Assembly: GCF_023015615.1 (NCBI RefSeq)
Contig: NZ_JALKAJ010000002.1
Coordinates: 696,501 to 760,500 of the forward strand
From: Qipengyuania sp. S6317L1
GTDB taxonomy: Bacteria; Pseudomonadota; Alphaproteobacteria; Sphingomonadales; Sphingomonadaceae
Length of the DNA: 64,000 bases
Direction of reading: 5' to 3'
Both the position numbers and the translations under genes were made by a program. The first letter of the stretch is position 1, and each line of letters opens with the position of its first letter. This document shows, in pieces, positions 45,396 to 54,293 of the stretch. The notes under the pieces are model-generated. The model did not search any database and was not told the DNA's origin. It saw only the letters and a program-made list of their open reading frames with translations.

Positions 45396-46184
45396 ATGAT
45401 CACGCTCCTTTCCCCTGCCAAGAAACTCAACTTTGACGAACCGGACACGTCGCTTGAGAACACCCGCCCGCGCCTTGAAGAGGACACGCGCGAGATTGCT
45501 GGTGTCGCAAAAAAGCAGACGGCAAAGGACCTCGCCAGGCTGATGAGCATTTCGGACAATCTGGCCGAGCTTAATGCCGAGCGTTTCAAGGCCTTTGATC
45601 TTGATGGCCGCAGCAATTCGGCAAAGCCTGCAGGGCTTACCTTCGATGGCGATGTGTATTGGGGGCTTGAGGCGAAATCGCTGGGTGACGAAACCCTCGC
45701 CTATGCGCAGGATCACCTGCGTATCCTATCCGGCCTTTACGGCGTGCTGCGTCCGATGGATGCGATCCAGCCCTATCGCCTCGAAATGGGTACCAAGATG
45801 AAGAACCCGCGCGGGAAATCGCTCTATGATTTCTGGGGCAGCCGGATCGGTGAGCAATTGGCCCAAGACCTTGAGGGCCACAGCGACAGCACAATCGTGA
45901 ACCTGGCCAGCAACGAATATTTCAAGGCGGTCGACACCTCCGCCCTTCCCGGCAAGGTGATCGAGGCGAGTTTCCTCAATGTGAAGGACGGTGAGGCGCG
46001 CCGGCTGATGTATCACGTCAAATTCGGTCGGGGCCTGATGGCGCGCTGGATCATGGAAAACCGCATCGAGAATGCCGACGATTTGCGCGGTTTCGATGCA
46101 GAGGGCTATAGTTTCGATGCCAAGGCGTCGAGCGAGACGGAGCTGGTGTTCACGCGGCCCCAACCACCGGTCAAAAAGAAGTAA
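45396..46184 (+). CDS. yaaA: Peroxide stress protein YaaA (UPF0246)
   Basis: A 262-residue protein with the N-terminal signature ITLLSPAKKLNF and the family motifs YWGLEAKSL, HLRILSGLYGVLRPMDAIQPYRLEMGT and NLASNEYFKAV. YaaA lowers intracellular free iron during peroxide stress and binds DNA in E. coli. Its presence with katG and catalase adds to the oxidative-stress theme, but it lies in a separate unit. Confidence 0.95.
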   Translation: MITLLSPAKKLNFDEPDTSLENTRPRLEEDTREIAGVAKKQTAKDLARLMSISDNLAELNAERFKAFDLDGRSNSAKPAGLTFDGDVYWGLEAKSLGDETLAYAQDHLRILSGLYGVLRPMDAIQPYRLEMGTKMKNPRGKSLYDFWGSRIGEQLAQDLEGHSDSTIVNLASNEYFKAVDTSALPGKVIEASFLNVKDGEARRLMYHVKFGRGLMARWIMENRIENADDLRGFDAEGYSFDAKASSETELVFTRPQPPVKKK

Positions 46185-46188
46185 AGCA

Positions 46189-46587
46189 TTGAGCGACGAC
46201 AAATCCTCCAACGATCTGGCCGAAGACCGCACCGATCTTGCCGAAGATCGCACCAATTGGGCGGAGGACCGCACGCTTATGGCGAACGAGCGCACCTTTG
46301 CCGGATGGATGCGCACCGGGCTTGCCGCGGTTGGTATCGGGCTGGGCTTCAATGCCCTGTTCGGAAAGATGGAGCCTGCTTTTCTGCCAAAAGCGATTGC
46401 GACCATTTTTATCCTGATCGGAATTTTCGTGTTCTTCGCGGCGCAGCGTAATGGCTGCGCTGTGCAAACCCGGCTACAGGCCCACCAGGCCGAGCCTCTT
46501 CAGACCATGAATATGCGGCTTATCGCAGCGTTCATGGCGCTCGGGAGCGCAGGGCTCGCTGTTGGCATCTGGTTGATGAAATTTTGA
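46189..46587 (+). CDS. DUF202 membrane protein with N-terminal heptad repeats
   Basis: 132 residues from TTG at 46189, four bases after yaaA. Residues 10-37 repeat a seven-residue unit: LAEDRTD, LAEDRTN, WAEDRTL, MANERTF, leading into the DUF202 motif ERTFAGWMRTG. Three hydrophobic segments follow (TGLAAVGIGLGFNALF, AIATIFILIGIFVFFAA and LIAAFMALGSAGLAVGIWL). DUF202 (YidH-like) proteins are of unknown function. Likely in the yaaA transcript. Confidence 0.8.
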   Translation: MSDDKSSNDLAEDRTDLAEDRTNWAEDRTLMANERTFAGWMRTGLAAVGIGLGFNALFGKMEPAFLPKAIATIFILIGIFVFFAAQRNGCAVQTRLQAHQAEPLQTMNMRLIAAFMALGSAGLAVGIWLMKF

Positions 46588-46594
46588 AGAGCGC

Positions 46595-47296
46595 TCAAGC
46601 TTTGAGCAACTCGTCCACCCATGCGGGGACCAATTCGCCTGCTTTGCCGTAACGGGCTTGCGAAAAGAAGTGTGAGCCTTCGCTGGGTTCAAGATTAAGC
46701 TCGAGCGTTTCGGCCCCATGTCCGCGCGCCTCCTGAACGAAGCCGGCCGCCGGGTAAACTGCGCCGCTGGTGCCGATGGAAACGAAGAGATCGCATTGGC
46801 TTAGAGCCGTATAGATCCGCTCCATCTGGTAAGGCATTTCACCAAACCATACGACGTCGGGGCGAAGCGTCGGGGCCTGGCAAACGGGACACGCAGGCCG
46901 CTGCGACATGGGCGCATCCCAAGGCGAGCGGACCTCGCACGAGGTGCACAGCGCAGATTTCAGCTCACCGTGCATATGCAGAACCTGGGAACACCCGCCA
47001 CGTTCGTGCAGGTCGTCCACATTCTGCGTCACGAGAAGCAGGTTGCCGGAAAATTCACGCTCCAGCCGGGCGAGCGCAGTGTGCGCCGGATTGGGCCCGA
47101 CTTTCGACAGCGCCTCTCGCCTCGCATCGTAAAAGCCGAGCACCAGATCGGGATTGCGCGCGAACCCTTCCGGCGTTGCCACATCCTCGATCCGGTGCTG
47201 CTCCCACAATCCACCCGCGGACCGGAAAGTGTCGATACCGCTTTCTGCGCTGATCCCTGCACCTGTCAGGATGACGATGTTATCGAAGTCTGCCAT
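46595..47296 (-). CDS. cobB: NAD-dependent protein deacylase, sirtuin (CobB type)
   Basis: 233 residues from ATG at 47296. Sirtuin motifs: ILTGAGISAESGIDTFR, the catalytic VTQNVDDLHERGG with HMHGEL, zinc pairs CTSC and CPVC, and SIGTSGAVYPAA. FYDARREAL carries the Tyr-x-x-Arg pair of class III sirtuins, which accept succinyl/malonyl-lysine. It removes acyl groups from lysines using NAD. Divergent from dapB, with only 34 bases between starts. Confidence 0.94.
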   Translation of the reverse strand: MADFDNIVILTGAGISAESGIDTFRSAGGLWEQHRIEDVATPEGFARNPDLVLGFYDARREALSKVGPNPAHTALARLEREFSGNLLLVTQNVDDLHERGGCSQVLHMHGELKSALCTSCEVRSPWDAPMSQRPACPVCQAPTLRPDVVWFGEMPYQMERIYTALSQCDLFVSIGTSGAVYPAAGFVQEARGHGAETLELNLEPSEGSHFFSQARYGKAGELVPAWVDELLKA

Positions 47297-47330
47297 GGTG
47301 GTATGAAACACTGCACGAATGAGGGAAGCA

Positions 47331-48059
47331 ATGGCAAAATTTGCAGTCATCGGACACAAGGGCCGCATGGGTCAGGCGATCGCCGCCGCAATTGACGAAG
47401 CGGGCCACGAATTTTGCGTAGGCGTTGATCTTGGCGGGGATCCGGCGCCCGTCATTGGCCAGTGCGATGTGGTGGTCGATTTCTCCTCGCCCGATGCGCT
47501 GGCGGGCAACCTCAAGGCGGCGCGCGCGAAAGGCGTTCCGATCCTGATCGGCACCACAGGACTTGAGGATGCGCATTTCGCGGCCATTGACGAAGCGGCA
47601 GGCGACATCCCGGTTCTGCAAACCGGCAACACCTCGCTTGGCGTCACATTGCTTGGCGCGCTTGTCGAACAGGCGGCACAGCGCCTTGGCGATGACTGGG
47701 ATATCGAAGTGCTCGAGATGCACCACCGGATGAAAGTCGATGCGCCATCTGGCACGGCAAAGCTTCTTGGCGAAGCGGCAGCCAAGGGGCGCGGCGTCGA
47801 CCTTGCCGATGCAATGGACAGCGGGCGGCACGGACACACCGGCGCGCGAAAGAGCGGGGACATCGGTTTTGCAACGCTTCGCGGAGGGAGCGTTGCGGGC
47901 GATCATTCGGTCATCTTTGCGGGCAATGAAGAGCGCCTTACCCTTTCGCATTCGGCGGAAAACCGGATGATTTTTGCGCGCGGCGCCGTTCGCGGCGGCG
48001 CATGGTTGATCGGGAAAGCTCCTGCACGCTACACCATGCGCGACGTTCTGGACCTTTAG
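47331..48059 (+). CDS. dapB: 4-hydroxy-tetrahydrodipicolinate reductase
   Basis: 242 residues from ATG at 47331 with GAGGGA upstream. The nucleotide-binding motif is FAVIGHKGRMGQAIAA, followed by VVDFSSPDAL, IGTTGL and the catalytic EMHHRMKVDAPSGTAK; the C-terminus has LSHSAENRMIFARGA. It reduces HTPA to tetrahydrodipicolinate in the DAP/lysine pathway. dapE lies 5 kb away. Confidence 0.97.
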   Translation: MAKFAVIGHKGRMGQAIAAAIDEAGHEFCVGVDLGGDPAPVIGQCDVVVDFSSPDALAGNLKAARAKGVPILIGTTGLEDAHFAAIDEAAGDIPVLQTGNTSLGVTLLGALVEQAAQRLGDDWDIEVLEMHHRMKVDAPSGTAKLLGEAAAKGRGVDLADAMDSGRHGHTGARKSGDIGFATLRGGSVAGDHSVIFAGNEERLTLSHSAENRMIFARGAVRGGAWLIGKAPARYTMRDVLDL

Positions 48060-48079
48060 TTCGGTAAGCGGGGGGAAAA

Positions 48080-48943
48080 ATGGGGGCACTGCGGACCAAG
48101 CTTTATGAGCAGCTCTTCGTCGGAGCGCATCCGGACGGGCGCCTGACGCTTCTCAACCGGTTGCTTATCGCGACCATCGTGCTTGCCGTGATCGGGGCAG
48201 CGCTGGGAACCGAGCCAACCCTTTCACCCGCATGGCATCGCGCGCTTTTGGTCGGGGAGCTGGTCTTCGGGACGATCTTTTTGCTTGAGTATATCGCGCG
48301 GGTTTACGCCGCAGCCGAAGCGCCAGGAGAAGGCTCTGCCTGGGCCAAGCGCTGGGCCTTCATGCGCAGCTGGCTGGGGATCGTCGATCTTGTCGTGGTC
48401 GTGGCAACGCTTGCGCCCCTGGTCGCAGGCGATGCGGCGATCCTGCGGGTGCTGAGGCTGTTCCGGGTTATCGCTGTGATGAAATTCGGGCGCTTCAGCC
48501 TTGCGATCAAATCGGTATGGCAAGCGATCGCGGACCGGGGCGATGATCTGATCGTGACGGCGGCGCTTGCCTTTATCTTTGTCCTGACGGGCGCAACCTT
48601 GCTGCACGTGGTCGAAGGTTCGATCCAGCCCGAACAGTTCGGCTCGATCCCACGCGCCTTGTGGTGGGCGGTCATCACCTTGACCACCGTGGGTTATGGC
48701 GATGCATACCCGGTGACGATCATCGGCAAGTTTATCGGCGGCACTCTGGCGCTTTCAGGCATTGCCTTTGTCGCCATGCCGACCGGAATTATCGCCGCCG
48801 CCTTCTCCGATGCCATGCAGGCGCGCCGTGACCAGAAAATCCAGGAAATGCGCGAGCATCTGGAGCGGCTCGATGAGATCGACGAGAATGTGGTGGCAAA
48901 GCTTGAGAAGCTGGAGCGCGCAAGCCATATCCCGCCGATATGA
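48080..48943 (+). CDS. Voltage-gated-type potassium/ion channel
   Basis: A 287-residue six-transmembrane channel subunit. S4 has regularly spaced arginines (ILRVLRLFRVIAVMKFGRF), the pore has the K-selectivity filter TTVGYGD, and S6 reads GIAFVAMPTGIIAAAFSDAM. The C-terminus is a likely coiled coil (MREHLERLDEIDENVVAKLEKLERA). A tetrameric inner-membrane channel, probably for K+. Its stop overlaps the nth start (ATGA). Confidence 0.92.
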   Translation: MGALRTKLYEQLFVGAHPDGRLTLLNRLLIATIVLAVIGAALGTEPTLSPAWHRALLVGELVFGTIFLLEYIARVYAAAEAPGEGSAWAKRWAFMRSWLGIVDLVVVVATLAPLVAGDAAILRVLRLFRVIAVMKFGRFSLAIKSVWQAIADRGDDLIVTAALAFIFVLTGATLLHVVEGSIQPEQFGSIPRALWWAVITLTTVGYGDAYPVTIIGKFIGGTLALSGIAFVAMPTGIIAAAFSDAMQARRDQKIQEMREHLERLDEIDENVVAKLEKLERASHIPPI

Positions 48944-49590
48944 CCAAGGACCAGATTTTCGAATTCTTCCGGCGTTTGGCCGAACACAATCCCGAGCCGG
49001 AGACCGAGCTTGAGTATGGCAATGCCTATCAGCTGGTGGTGGCTGTGGCGTTGTCGGCACAGGCCACCGATGTCGGGGTGAACAAGGCGACGCGCGCGCT
49101 GTTTGCGCAGGTTAAGACGCCGCAAGAGATGCTGGATCTGGGGCTGGAGGGGCTGATCGGTCACATCAAGACGATTGGCCTGTTCAACTCAAAGGCGAAG
49201 AATGTGATCGCCTTGTCGCAGCTTCTGATCGACGAATATGGGGGCGAGGTTCCCGATACGCGCGATGATCTTGTGCGTTTGCCCGGAGTGGGGCGCAAGA
49301 CCGCCAATGTGGTGCTCAATTGCTGGTTCAAGCAGGAGACCTTTGCGGTCGACACGCACATTTTGCGGGTCGGCAATCGCACAGGGCTTGCCAAGGGGAA
49401 GACGCCGGAAAGCGTTGAGGCAAAGCTTGAGAAACGCGTGCCCCAGCCCTTTCGCCTGCACGCGCACCACTGGTTGATTTTGCATGGCCGCTATGTCTGC
49501 AAGGCGCGCACGCCCGAGTGCTGGCGGTGTGATCTGGTTGATTTGTGTTCGTTCCGCAAGAAGGTGCTGGAGAAGCCAAAGGGCCGGTAA
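48940..49590 (+). CDS. nth: Endonuclease III
   Basis: A 216-residue DNA glycosylase/AP lyase for oxidised pyrimidines. The helix-hairpin-helix is LPGVGRKTANVVLN with the catalytic Lys; the catalytic Asp is in FAVDTHILRVGNRTGLA. The [4Fe-4S] motif at the C-terminus is CKARTPECWRCDLVDLC (C-x6-C-x2-C-x5-C). Coupled to the channel gene upstream. Confidence 0.97.
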   Translation: MTKDQIFEFFRRLAEHNPEPETELEYGNAYQLVVAVALSAQATDVGVNKATRALFAQVKTPQEMLDLGLEGLIGHIKTIGLFNSKAKNVIALSQLLIDEYGGEVPDTRDDLVRLPGVGRKTANVVLNCWFKQETFAVDTHILRVGNRTGLAKGKTPESVEAKLEKRVPQPFRLHAHHWLILHGRYVCKARTPECWRCDLVDLCSFRKKVLEKPKGR

Positions 49591-49646
49591 ACCATTGCAG
49601 GCTTGGTGCGAGAGGCGCATAGTCTTGCCAAGGGCGTGGAGGGCGA

Positions 49647-50075
49647 ATGAGGAGACTGCTGATGTTCCGACACACCCTGATGCTCGCAGGAGTGGCTGGC
49701 CTCGTCGCCTGCGCCACCACTGACGGCGAGCCGCGCCCCGACCCTGCGCTTGCGGGTCCTGCTGTCAAAGTTGTTGGCGAGGCTGAAACCTGCATCAACC
49801 GCACGGCTGTTCGCAACACGCTGGTGCGCTCCGATCAGGTGATCGACTTCGAGATGCGCGGCGGGAAAGTCTACCGCAACGTGCTTAGCAGCCCATGCCC
49901 GAGGCTGGGGTTCGAGCGCGCTTTCACCTATCAAACCACGATCAATCAGCTGTGCCGGCCTGAGATTATCTACACGCTCGACACGTTCGGAGGCCGCCTC
50001 GATCGCGGCGCGGGGTGTAGCCTCGGCGATTTTGTGCCGGTCGAGTATCTCGAGGATGCCGCCTCAGACGAGTGA
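49647..50075 (+). CDS. Predicted lipoprotein, DUF6491-like
   Basis: 142 residues with a signal peptide and lipobox (TLMLAGVAGLVACA, Cys about 22). The mature part has four cysteines (ETCINR, SSPCPRLG, QLCRPEI and GAGCSLGDF), typical of a small disulfide-bonded periplasmic domain often found in sphingomonads (DUF6491-like, from memory of CINRxxI). Function unknown. Overlaps the convergent GNAT gene tail by 12 bases. Confidence 0.7.
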   Translation: MRRLLMFRHTLMLAGVAGLVACATTDGEPRPDPALAGPAVKVVGEAETCINRTAVRNTLVRSDQVIDFEMRGGKVYRNVLSSPCPRLGFERAFTYQTTINQLCRPEIIYTLDTFGGRLDRGAGCSLGDFVPVEYLEDAASDE

Positions 50076-50492
50076 TTTTACAAGGTAATGCGAGGCGTGG
50101 CCCTTCGGCCTGTCGGGGAGCGTTGCCATTAGGCGATAGCCTTGCTTTTCGTAGAACGGTTTTGCCTGCCAGCTGGTGGTCTCGACGAGCGCCTTTTCGC
50201 AATTGTGCGGGCGGGCGAAGTCTTCGGCCTCGGACAAAAGCGCTGCACCCAGCCCTGAGCCGCGCGCGGTCTCGTCCAACCAGAGAAGTTCGATGTGCAG
50301 CGTGTTCCAATAGCACACGGCGCGAATGCCGCCTTGAAGCGCGCCTTCATCGTCTTTGGCGAGGACGAAGAATCTGACCTCGTCCTCGACCTTTTCGAGA
50401 TCAGGGACGCCGGCTTTGTTAAACGCGACGATCCCCTGACTGAGCGCGTCGGCGTCCTCCGGGGACGGCTCGCGCTCAACGCTGATCGGCAT
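50064..50492 (-). CDS. GNAT-family N-acetyltransferase
   Basis: 142 residues. The acetyl-CoA loop is ELLWLDETARGSGLGAALLSEAEDFA, and FYEKQGYRLMATL is the late GNAT strand-helix. Substrate unknown. The start shares one base with the stop of the DAACS symporter gene (TGATG), so the two are probably coupled. Confidence 0.88.
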   Translation of the reverse strand: MPISVEREPSPEDADALSQGIVAFNKAGVPDLEKVEDEVRFFVLAKDDEGALQGGIRAVCYWNTLHIELLWLDETARGSGLGAALLSEAEDFARPHNCEKALVETTSWQAKPFYEKQGYRLMATLPDRPKGHASHYLVKSLV

Positions 50493-51748
50493 CAGACATC
50501 GTCGGCGCTGACAAGCTCGGCGCGGTCGAGTTCGCCGGTCATCGCCGCCACCGTCGTCGCCACTGCTGCATCACCAGTGACATTGGTGGTGGTGCGCATC
50601 ATGTCCATGATCCGGTCGATACCAGCGACCAGCGCAATCGTCTCAAGCGGCACGCCAACCGCGCCAAACACCAGCACCATCATGATAAGGCCAGCGCCCG
50701 GGATCCCCGCTGCGCCAATCGCGCCCAGAGTTCCAAGGATCGAGATCAGCACATAATCGCCCATGTCGAGCTCAACGCCGAACACCTGCGCGCCGAACAA
50801 TGTGGCAAGGCCCAGATACATCGCGGTCCCGTTCATATTGATGGTCGCGCCAAGGCTGATCACGAAGCTTGCGACCGAGTTCGATACGCCAAGGTTCCGC
50901 TGCGCACAGCGCAAGGTCACAGGCAAAGTCGCATTGGAGCTTGCGGTGGAATAGCTCACCGCGATGGCATCAACGATGCCGCGGAAGAAGTCGATCACCG
51001 GCAAGCGGGCGATGAATTTGATCATCCCGCCATAGATCAGCCCGATAATGAGAAGGCAGCCCACGTAGTTGAGCACTACCACAATGCCGAGCGCCTGAAG
51101 CGCCTCAAGGCCCAGAGTGCCCGCGACCCACGCCATCAGCGCGAAAACGCCGAACGGGGTCAGTTCCATCACCACCATGGTGACTTTCTGCATGACGACG
51201 CTGCCAGAATCGAAAATCTTGAGGACGGGTTCGCCGTCTTCCTTGGCCATCAAAATGCCGATGCCGATCAGCAGCGAGAAGATGATAAGCGGCAGGACGT
51301 TGACGTCTGCCATGACCTGAACCGGGCTGGAGGGGACCATCTCAAGGATCATCTGCTGCACGGTCACGCCGTCTTCCTGACGGGCCTGTGCGCGTTCAAG
51401 AGCGGCGGCGTCGAGGTTCATCCCGCTTGCGTCGAGGCCCGAACCCGGCTGCACCAATGTGCCAATGCCAAGGCCGAGCCACACCGATATTTGACCCGTC
51501 ACGACAAACAGCAACAGCGCACGCCAACCCACGCTGCCAAGCTTTTTAAGATCGCCGATACTCGCGACCCCTGCGACAAGGCTGAAGAAGATCAGCGGCA
51601 CGACCAGCATCTTGATAAAGGCGATGAAGATATCGCCGATAATCTTGATGCTTTCAGCGCCCGGCCCCCAGATATAGCCAACGATAATGCCAAGGATCAG
51701 CGCACCGATCACCCGCTGCCAGAGCGGAATCTTGAACCAAGATTTCAT
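50492..51748 (-). CDS. Dicarboxylate/amino acid:cation symporter (DAACS)
   Basis: A 418-residue secondary transporter. Characteristic features are the serine-rich hairpin AVSYSTASSNATLPVTL, the Na/H site motif INMNGTAMYLG and the second hairpin GIPGAGLIMMVLVFGAVGVP. Family members import glutamate, aspartate or C4-dicarboxylates with Na+ or H+. The exact substrate is not certain. Confidence 0.93.
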   Translation of the reverse strand: MKSWFKIPLWQRVIGALILGIIVGYIWGPGAESIKIIGDIFIAFIKMLVVPLIFFSLVAGVASIGDLKKLGSVGWRALLLFVVTGQISVWLGLGIGTLVQPGSGLDASGMNLDAAALERAQARQEDGVTVQQMILEMVPSSPVQVMADVNVLPLIIFSLLIGIGILMAKEDGEPVLKIFDSGSVVMQKVTMVVMELTPFGVFALMAWVAGTLGLEALQALGIVVVLNYVGCLLIIGLIYGGMIKFIARLPVIDFFRGIVDAIAVSYSTASSNATLPVTLRCAQRNLGVSNSVASFVISLGATINMNGTAMYLGLATLFGAQVFGVELDMGDYVLISILGTLGAIGAAGIPGAGLIMMVLVFGAVGVPLETIALVAGIDRIMDMMRTTTNVTGDAAVATTVAAMTGELDRAELVSADDV

Positions 51749-51754
51749 GTGTCT

Positions 51755-52912
51755 TTACGCCTCTTCTTGCGTTGTCTCGAGTTGAAGCGCCCCCAGCGCT
51801 GCGCGTGTGTAAATCCGTGCTAACGCATCGAGGTCGGGAATAGCCACCGCCTCATTGCGTTTGTGCATAGTTGCATTGCACAGGCCAAACTCAATCACCG
51901 GGCACACAGCCCGCAGGAACCGCGCATCCGACGTGCCGCCGGTGGTGGATGCTTCGGGTGTGATGCCGGTTTCCGCCTCGACCGCTTGGGCCAGCATTTC
52001 GGAAAACGGTCCCGGAGCGGTCAGGAATGGCTCGCCTGAGATAATCGGCAATGCGCTCCCGCCGTGCTTTTCGGCAACTTCGCTTGCCCATTGGGACAGG
52101 CTTGCGCCTGAATGAAGATCGTTGAAGCGGATTGAAACGCGCGCCTTCGCACTCGCCGGAATGACGTTGTGCGCGGGATTGCCCACCTCAAGATCGGTAA
52201 TCTCAAGGTTGGAGGGCTGGAACCAGTCGGTGCCCTTGTCCAGCACTTGCCGGTTCAGATCATCCAGCATCGCCACCAGCTTGGGAATCGGGTTGTCGGC
52301 CAGATGCGGATAGGCAACGTGGCCTTGCGTCCCCTCAACCGTGAGCCAGATATTGACCGAGCCGCGCCGCCCGATTTTCATCATATCGCCAAGCCGGTTG
52401 ACGCTTGTGGGTTCGCCCACAAGGCACAGGTCCGGCCGAATGTCCTGCTCGCGCATATAGTCGATAAGAGCGCGCGTCCCGTGAAGCGCTGGGCCCTCTT
52501 CATCGCCGGTGATGATAAAGCTGATCGTGCCGGCATCTGCCGGGATGTCGTGGCAGGCAGCCACCATACACGCGATCGCGCTTTTCATATCGACTGCGCC
52601 GCGGCCATAAAGAAGCTCGCCTTCCTCAGTAGGGACGAAAGGATCGCTCTCCCACCCGTCACCGGGCGGAACCACATCGAGGTGGCCTGCAAAGGCGAAG
52701 TGCCTCGAACCTGCCGGACCCTTGCGGATGGCAAAGAGGTTTTCGACAGGAGCCTCGTCCGTGCCGTCTGCACCCTGCCCTCGTTTGAAGCGGTGGATTT
52801 CGAAACCCAAGGGCGCGAGGAGCGCTTCCATCTCGTCGAACACTTGTCCGGTCGCGGGCGTGACGGATGGCGCGGCGATCAGGCGTTTGGCGTAGTCTAA
52901 GGCGATACTCAT
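51755..52912 (-). CDS. dapE: Succinyl-diaminopimelate desuccinylase
   Basis: 385 residues from ATG at 52912 (MSIALDYAKRLIAAPSVTP). The M20 peptidase metal site is FAGHLDVVPPGDGW, LYGRGAVDMKSAIA and FIITGDEEGPALHGT; later the conserved TGGTSDARF. It hydrolyses N-succinyl-LL-DAP in lysine and peptidoglycan synthesis. It lies 6 bases upstream of the symporter gene, in one unit. Confidence 0.96.
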   Translation of the reverse strand: MSIALDYAKRLIAAPSVTPATGQVFDEMEALLAPLGFEIHRFKRGQGADGTDEAPVENLFAIRKGPAGSRHFAFAGHLDVVPPGDGWESDPFVPTEEGELLYGRGAVDMKSAIACMVAACHDIPADAGTISFIITGDEEGPALHGTRALIDYMREQDIRPDLCLVGEPTSVNRLGDMMKIGRRGSVNIWLTVEGTQGHVAYPHLADNPIPKLVAMLDDLNRQVLDKGTDWFQPSNLEITDLEVGNPAHNVIPASAKARVSIRFNDLHSGASLSQWASEVAEKHGGSALPIISGEPFLTAPGPFSEMLAQAVEAETGITPEASTTGGTSDARFLRAVCPVIEFGLCNATMHKRNEAVAIPDLDALARIYTRAALGALQLETTQEEA

Positions 52913-52994
52913 AGGCGAGCTTGCTAGCAGGAGATGCGCCCAATGCCCAAGCCTGATTTGAAGCTTACCCTTCAACGGGCCGGGGCGGTGCCAA

Positions 52995-53651
52995 TCACGC
53001 GGTTTCGAACTGCTCGATCACCCATTCCTCGTCTTCCGAAGCCGCGATCCATTGCGCCATCCAATCGTGTTCAAGGATCGCCTCCATATAGCTTTGCGCA
53101 AAGCCGGGAACGCCAATGCCATAGGTGGTGAAGCGTGAGACTATGGGCGCGTAGAAAATGTCGGCCGCACCAAAAGTGCCGAACAGATACGGGCCCGAGG
53201 AACCATGCCGGGCGCGCGCTTCGGCCCATAATTGCAGGATGCGCACGATGTCGGCCTTGGTTTGCTCGGACAGGTTTTCCAGCGGCACGCGGCTGCGCAC
53301 ATTCATCGGCATTTCCGATCGCAACGAGCCGTAGGAGGAATGCATCTCCGCCACCATCGCGCGCGCCATGCCGCGTGCGGCATCGTCCTTGGGCCAGAAA
53401 CGGTCGCGGCCCACCTTGTCCGACAGATATTCAAGGATCGCGAGGCTGTCCCAAATGACCGCATCTCCGTCCCACAAGATTGGCACCTTGCCCGAAGACG
53501 GCTGAAACTCTTCGCCCTGCTTTTGCGTCTCCCAATGCTCACCCAGAAGCGGCACTGTGATCTCTTCAAACGGCAGGCCAGACTGCTTGGCCGCGAGCCA
53601 GCCGCGCAAGCTCCAGCTCGAATAGTTCTTGTTGCCCATGATCAGTTTCAT
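52995..53651 (-). CDS. Glutathione S-transferase family protein
   Basis: 218 residues from ATG at 53651 (MKLIMGNKNYSSWSLRGWLA). The thioredoxin-like N-terminal domain includes SSWSLR with a likely catalytic Ser, the cis-Pro GKVPILWDG and the GSH-binding DSLAILEYLSD. The helical C-terminal domain has GTFGAADIFYAPIVSRF. Close to the YfcF/YliJ-like group in style; substrate unknown. Confidence 0.9.
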   Translation of the reverse strand: MKLIMGNKNYSSWSLRGWLAAKQSGLPFEEITVPLLGEHWETQKQGEEFQPSSGKVPILWDGDAVIWDSLAILEYLSDKVGRDRFWPKDDAARGMARAMVAEMHSSYGSLRSEMPMNVRSRVPLENLSEQTKADIVRILQLWAEARARHGSSGPYLFGTFGAADIFYAPIVSRFTTYGIGVPGFAQSYMEAILEHDWMAQWIAASEDEEWVIEQFETA

Positions 53652-53788
53652 TTGTCGTGCCCGCTCCACCTTGCTTGCATCTTCGTGCCTATATATTCAG
53701 ACTTTCCCTGTCGAGCCTGAACGTCGAGCCTGAACGTCGACGCTGGACAGGTTGCTCGCCGTAAAACACCCGCGCAAAAGGTCCGTCT

Positions 53789-54208
53789 ATGTCCCTCCCT
53801 CCGTTTCACCTCGCCTTCCCTGTCCACGACCTTGATGAGGCGCGCGTCTTTTATGGTGTCGTGATGGGATGCGCGGAGGGGCGATCATCGGACGAGTGGA
53901 TCGATTTCAATTTTCACGGTCACCAGATTGTCGCGCATCTCGCACCGGCACGAAGCGGCGATGCGGCGACCAACCACGTCGATGGACACGGCGTTCCCGT
54001 GCCGCATTTCGGTCTGGTGCTGTCGATGGAGGATTGGAAGGCACTGGCGAGGCGGCTGCGGGAGGCGGACACCGAATTCGTGATCGAGCCGACGGTGCGC
54101 TTCAAAGGCAAACCGGGCGAACAAGCCACCATGTTCCTGCGCGATCCATCGGGCAATGCGCTCGAATTCAAGGCCTTTGCCGATCCCGATCAGCTTTTCG
54201 CCACCTGA
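53789..54208 (+). CDS. VOC-family protein (glyoxalase/dioxygenase fold)
   Basis: 139 residues in two beta-alpha-beta-beta-beta modules: [22 protein letters not shown] and, in the second half, [17 protein letters not shown] and [22 protein letters not shown], the typical metal-binding end with Glu. Function within the superfamily is not determinable. The terminator hairpin for the opposing curlin-like gene starts at its stop. Confidence 0.85.
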   Translation: MSLPPFHLAFPVHDLDEARVFYGVVMGCAEGRSSDEWIDFNFHGHQIVAHLAPARSGDAATNHVDGHGVPVPHFGLVLSMEDWKALARRLREADTEFVIEPTVRFKGKPGEQATMFLRDPSGNALEFKAFADPDQLFAT

Positions 54209-54209
54209 A

Positions 54210-54250
54210 AACAAAATCGCCGGGCACCACGAAGGCACCCGGCGATTATC
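54210..54250 (-). terminator. Terminator of the curlin-like gene
   Basis: On the minus strand, AATCGCCGGG pairs with CCCGGCGATT (54215-54224 with 54238-54247) and is followed by TTGTTTTC. It ends the curlin-like transcript and lies against the VOC gene stop. Confidence 0.85.
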
Positions 54251-54293
54251 CGTGCAGCTACTGGACAGGCAAGCTGCTCGATTTCTAGCTTTG

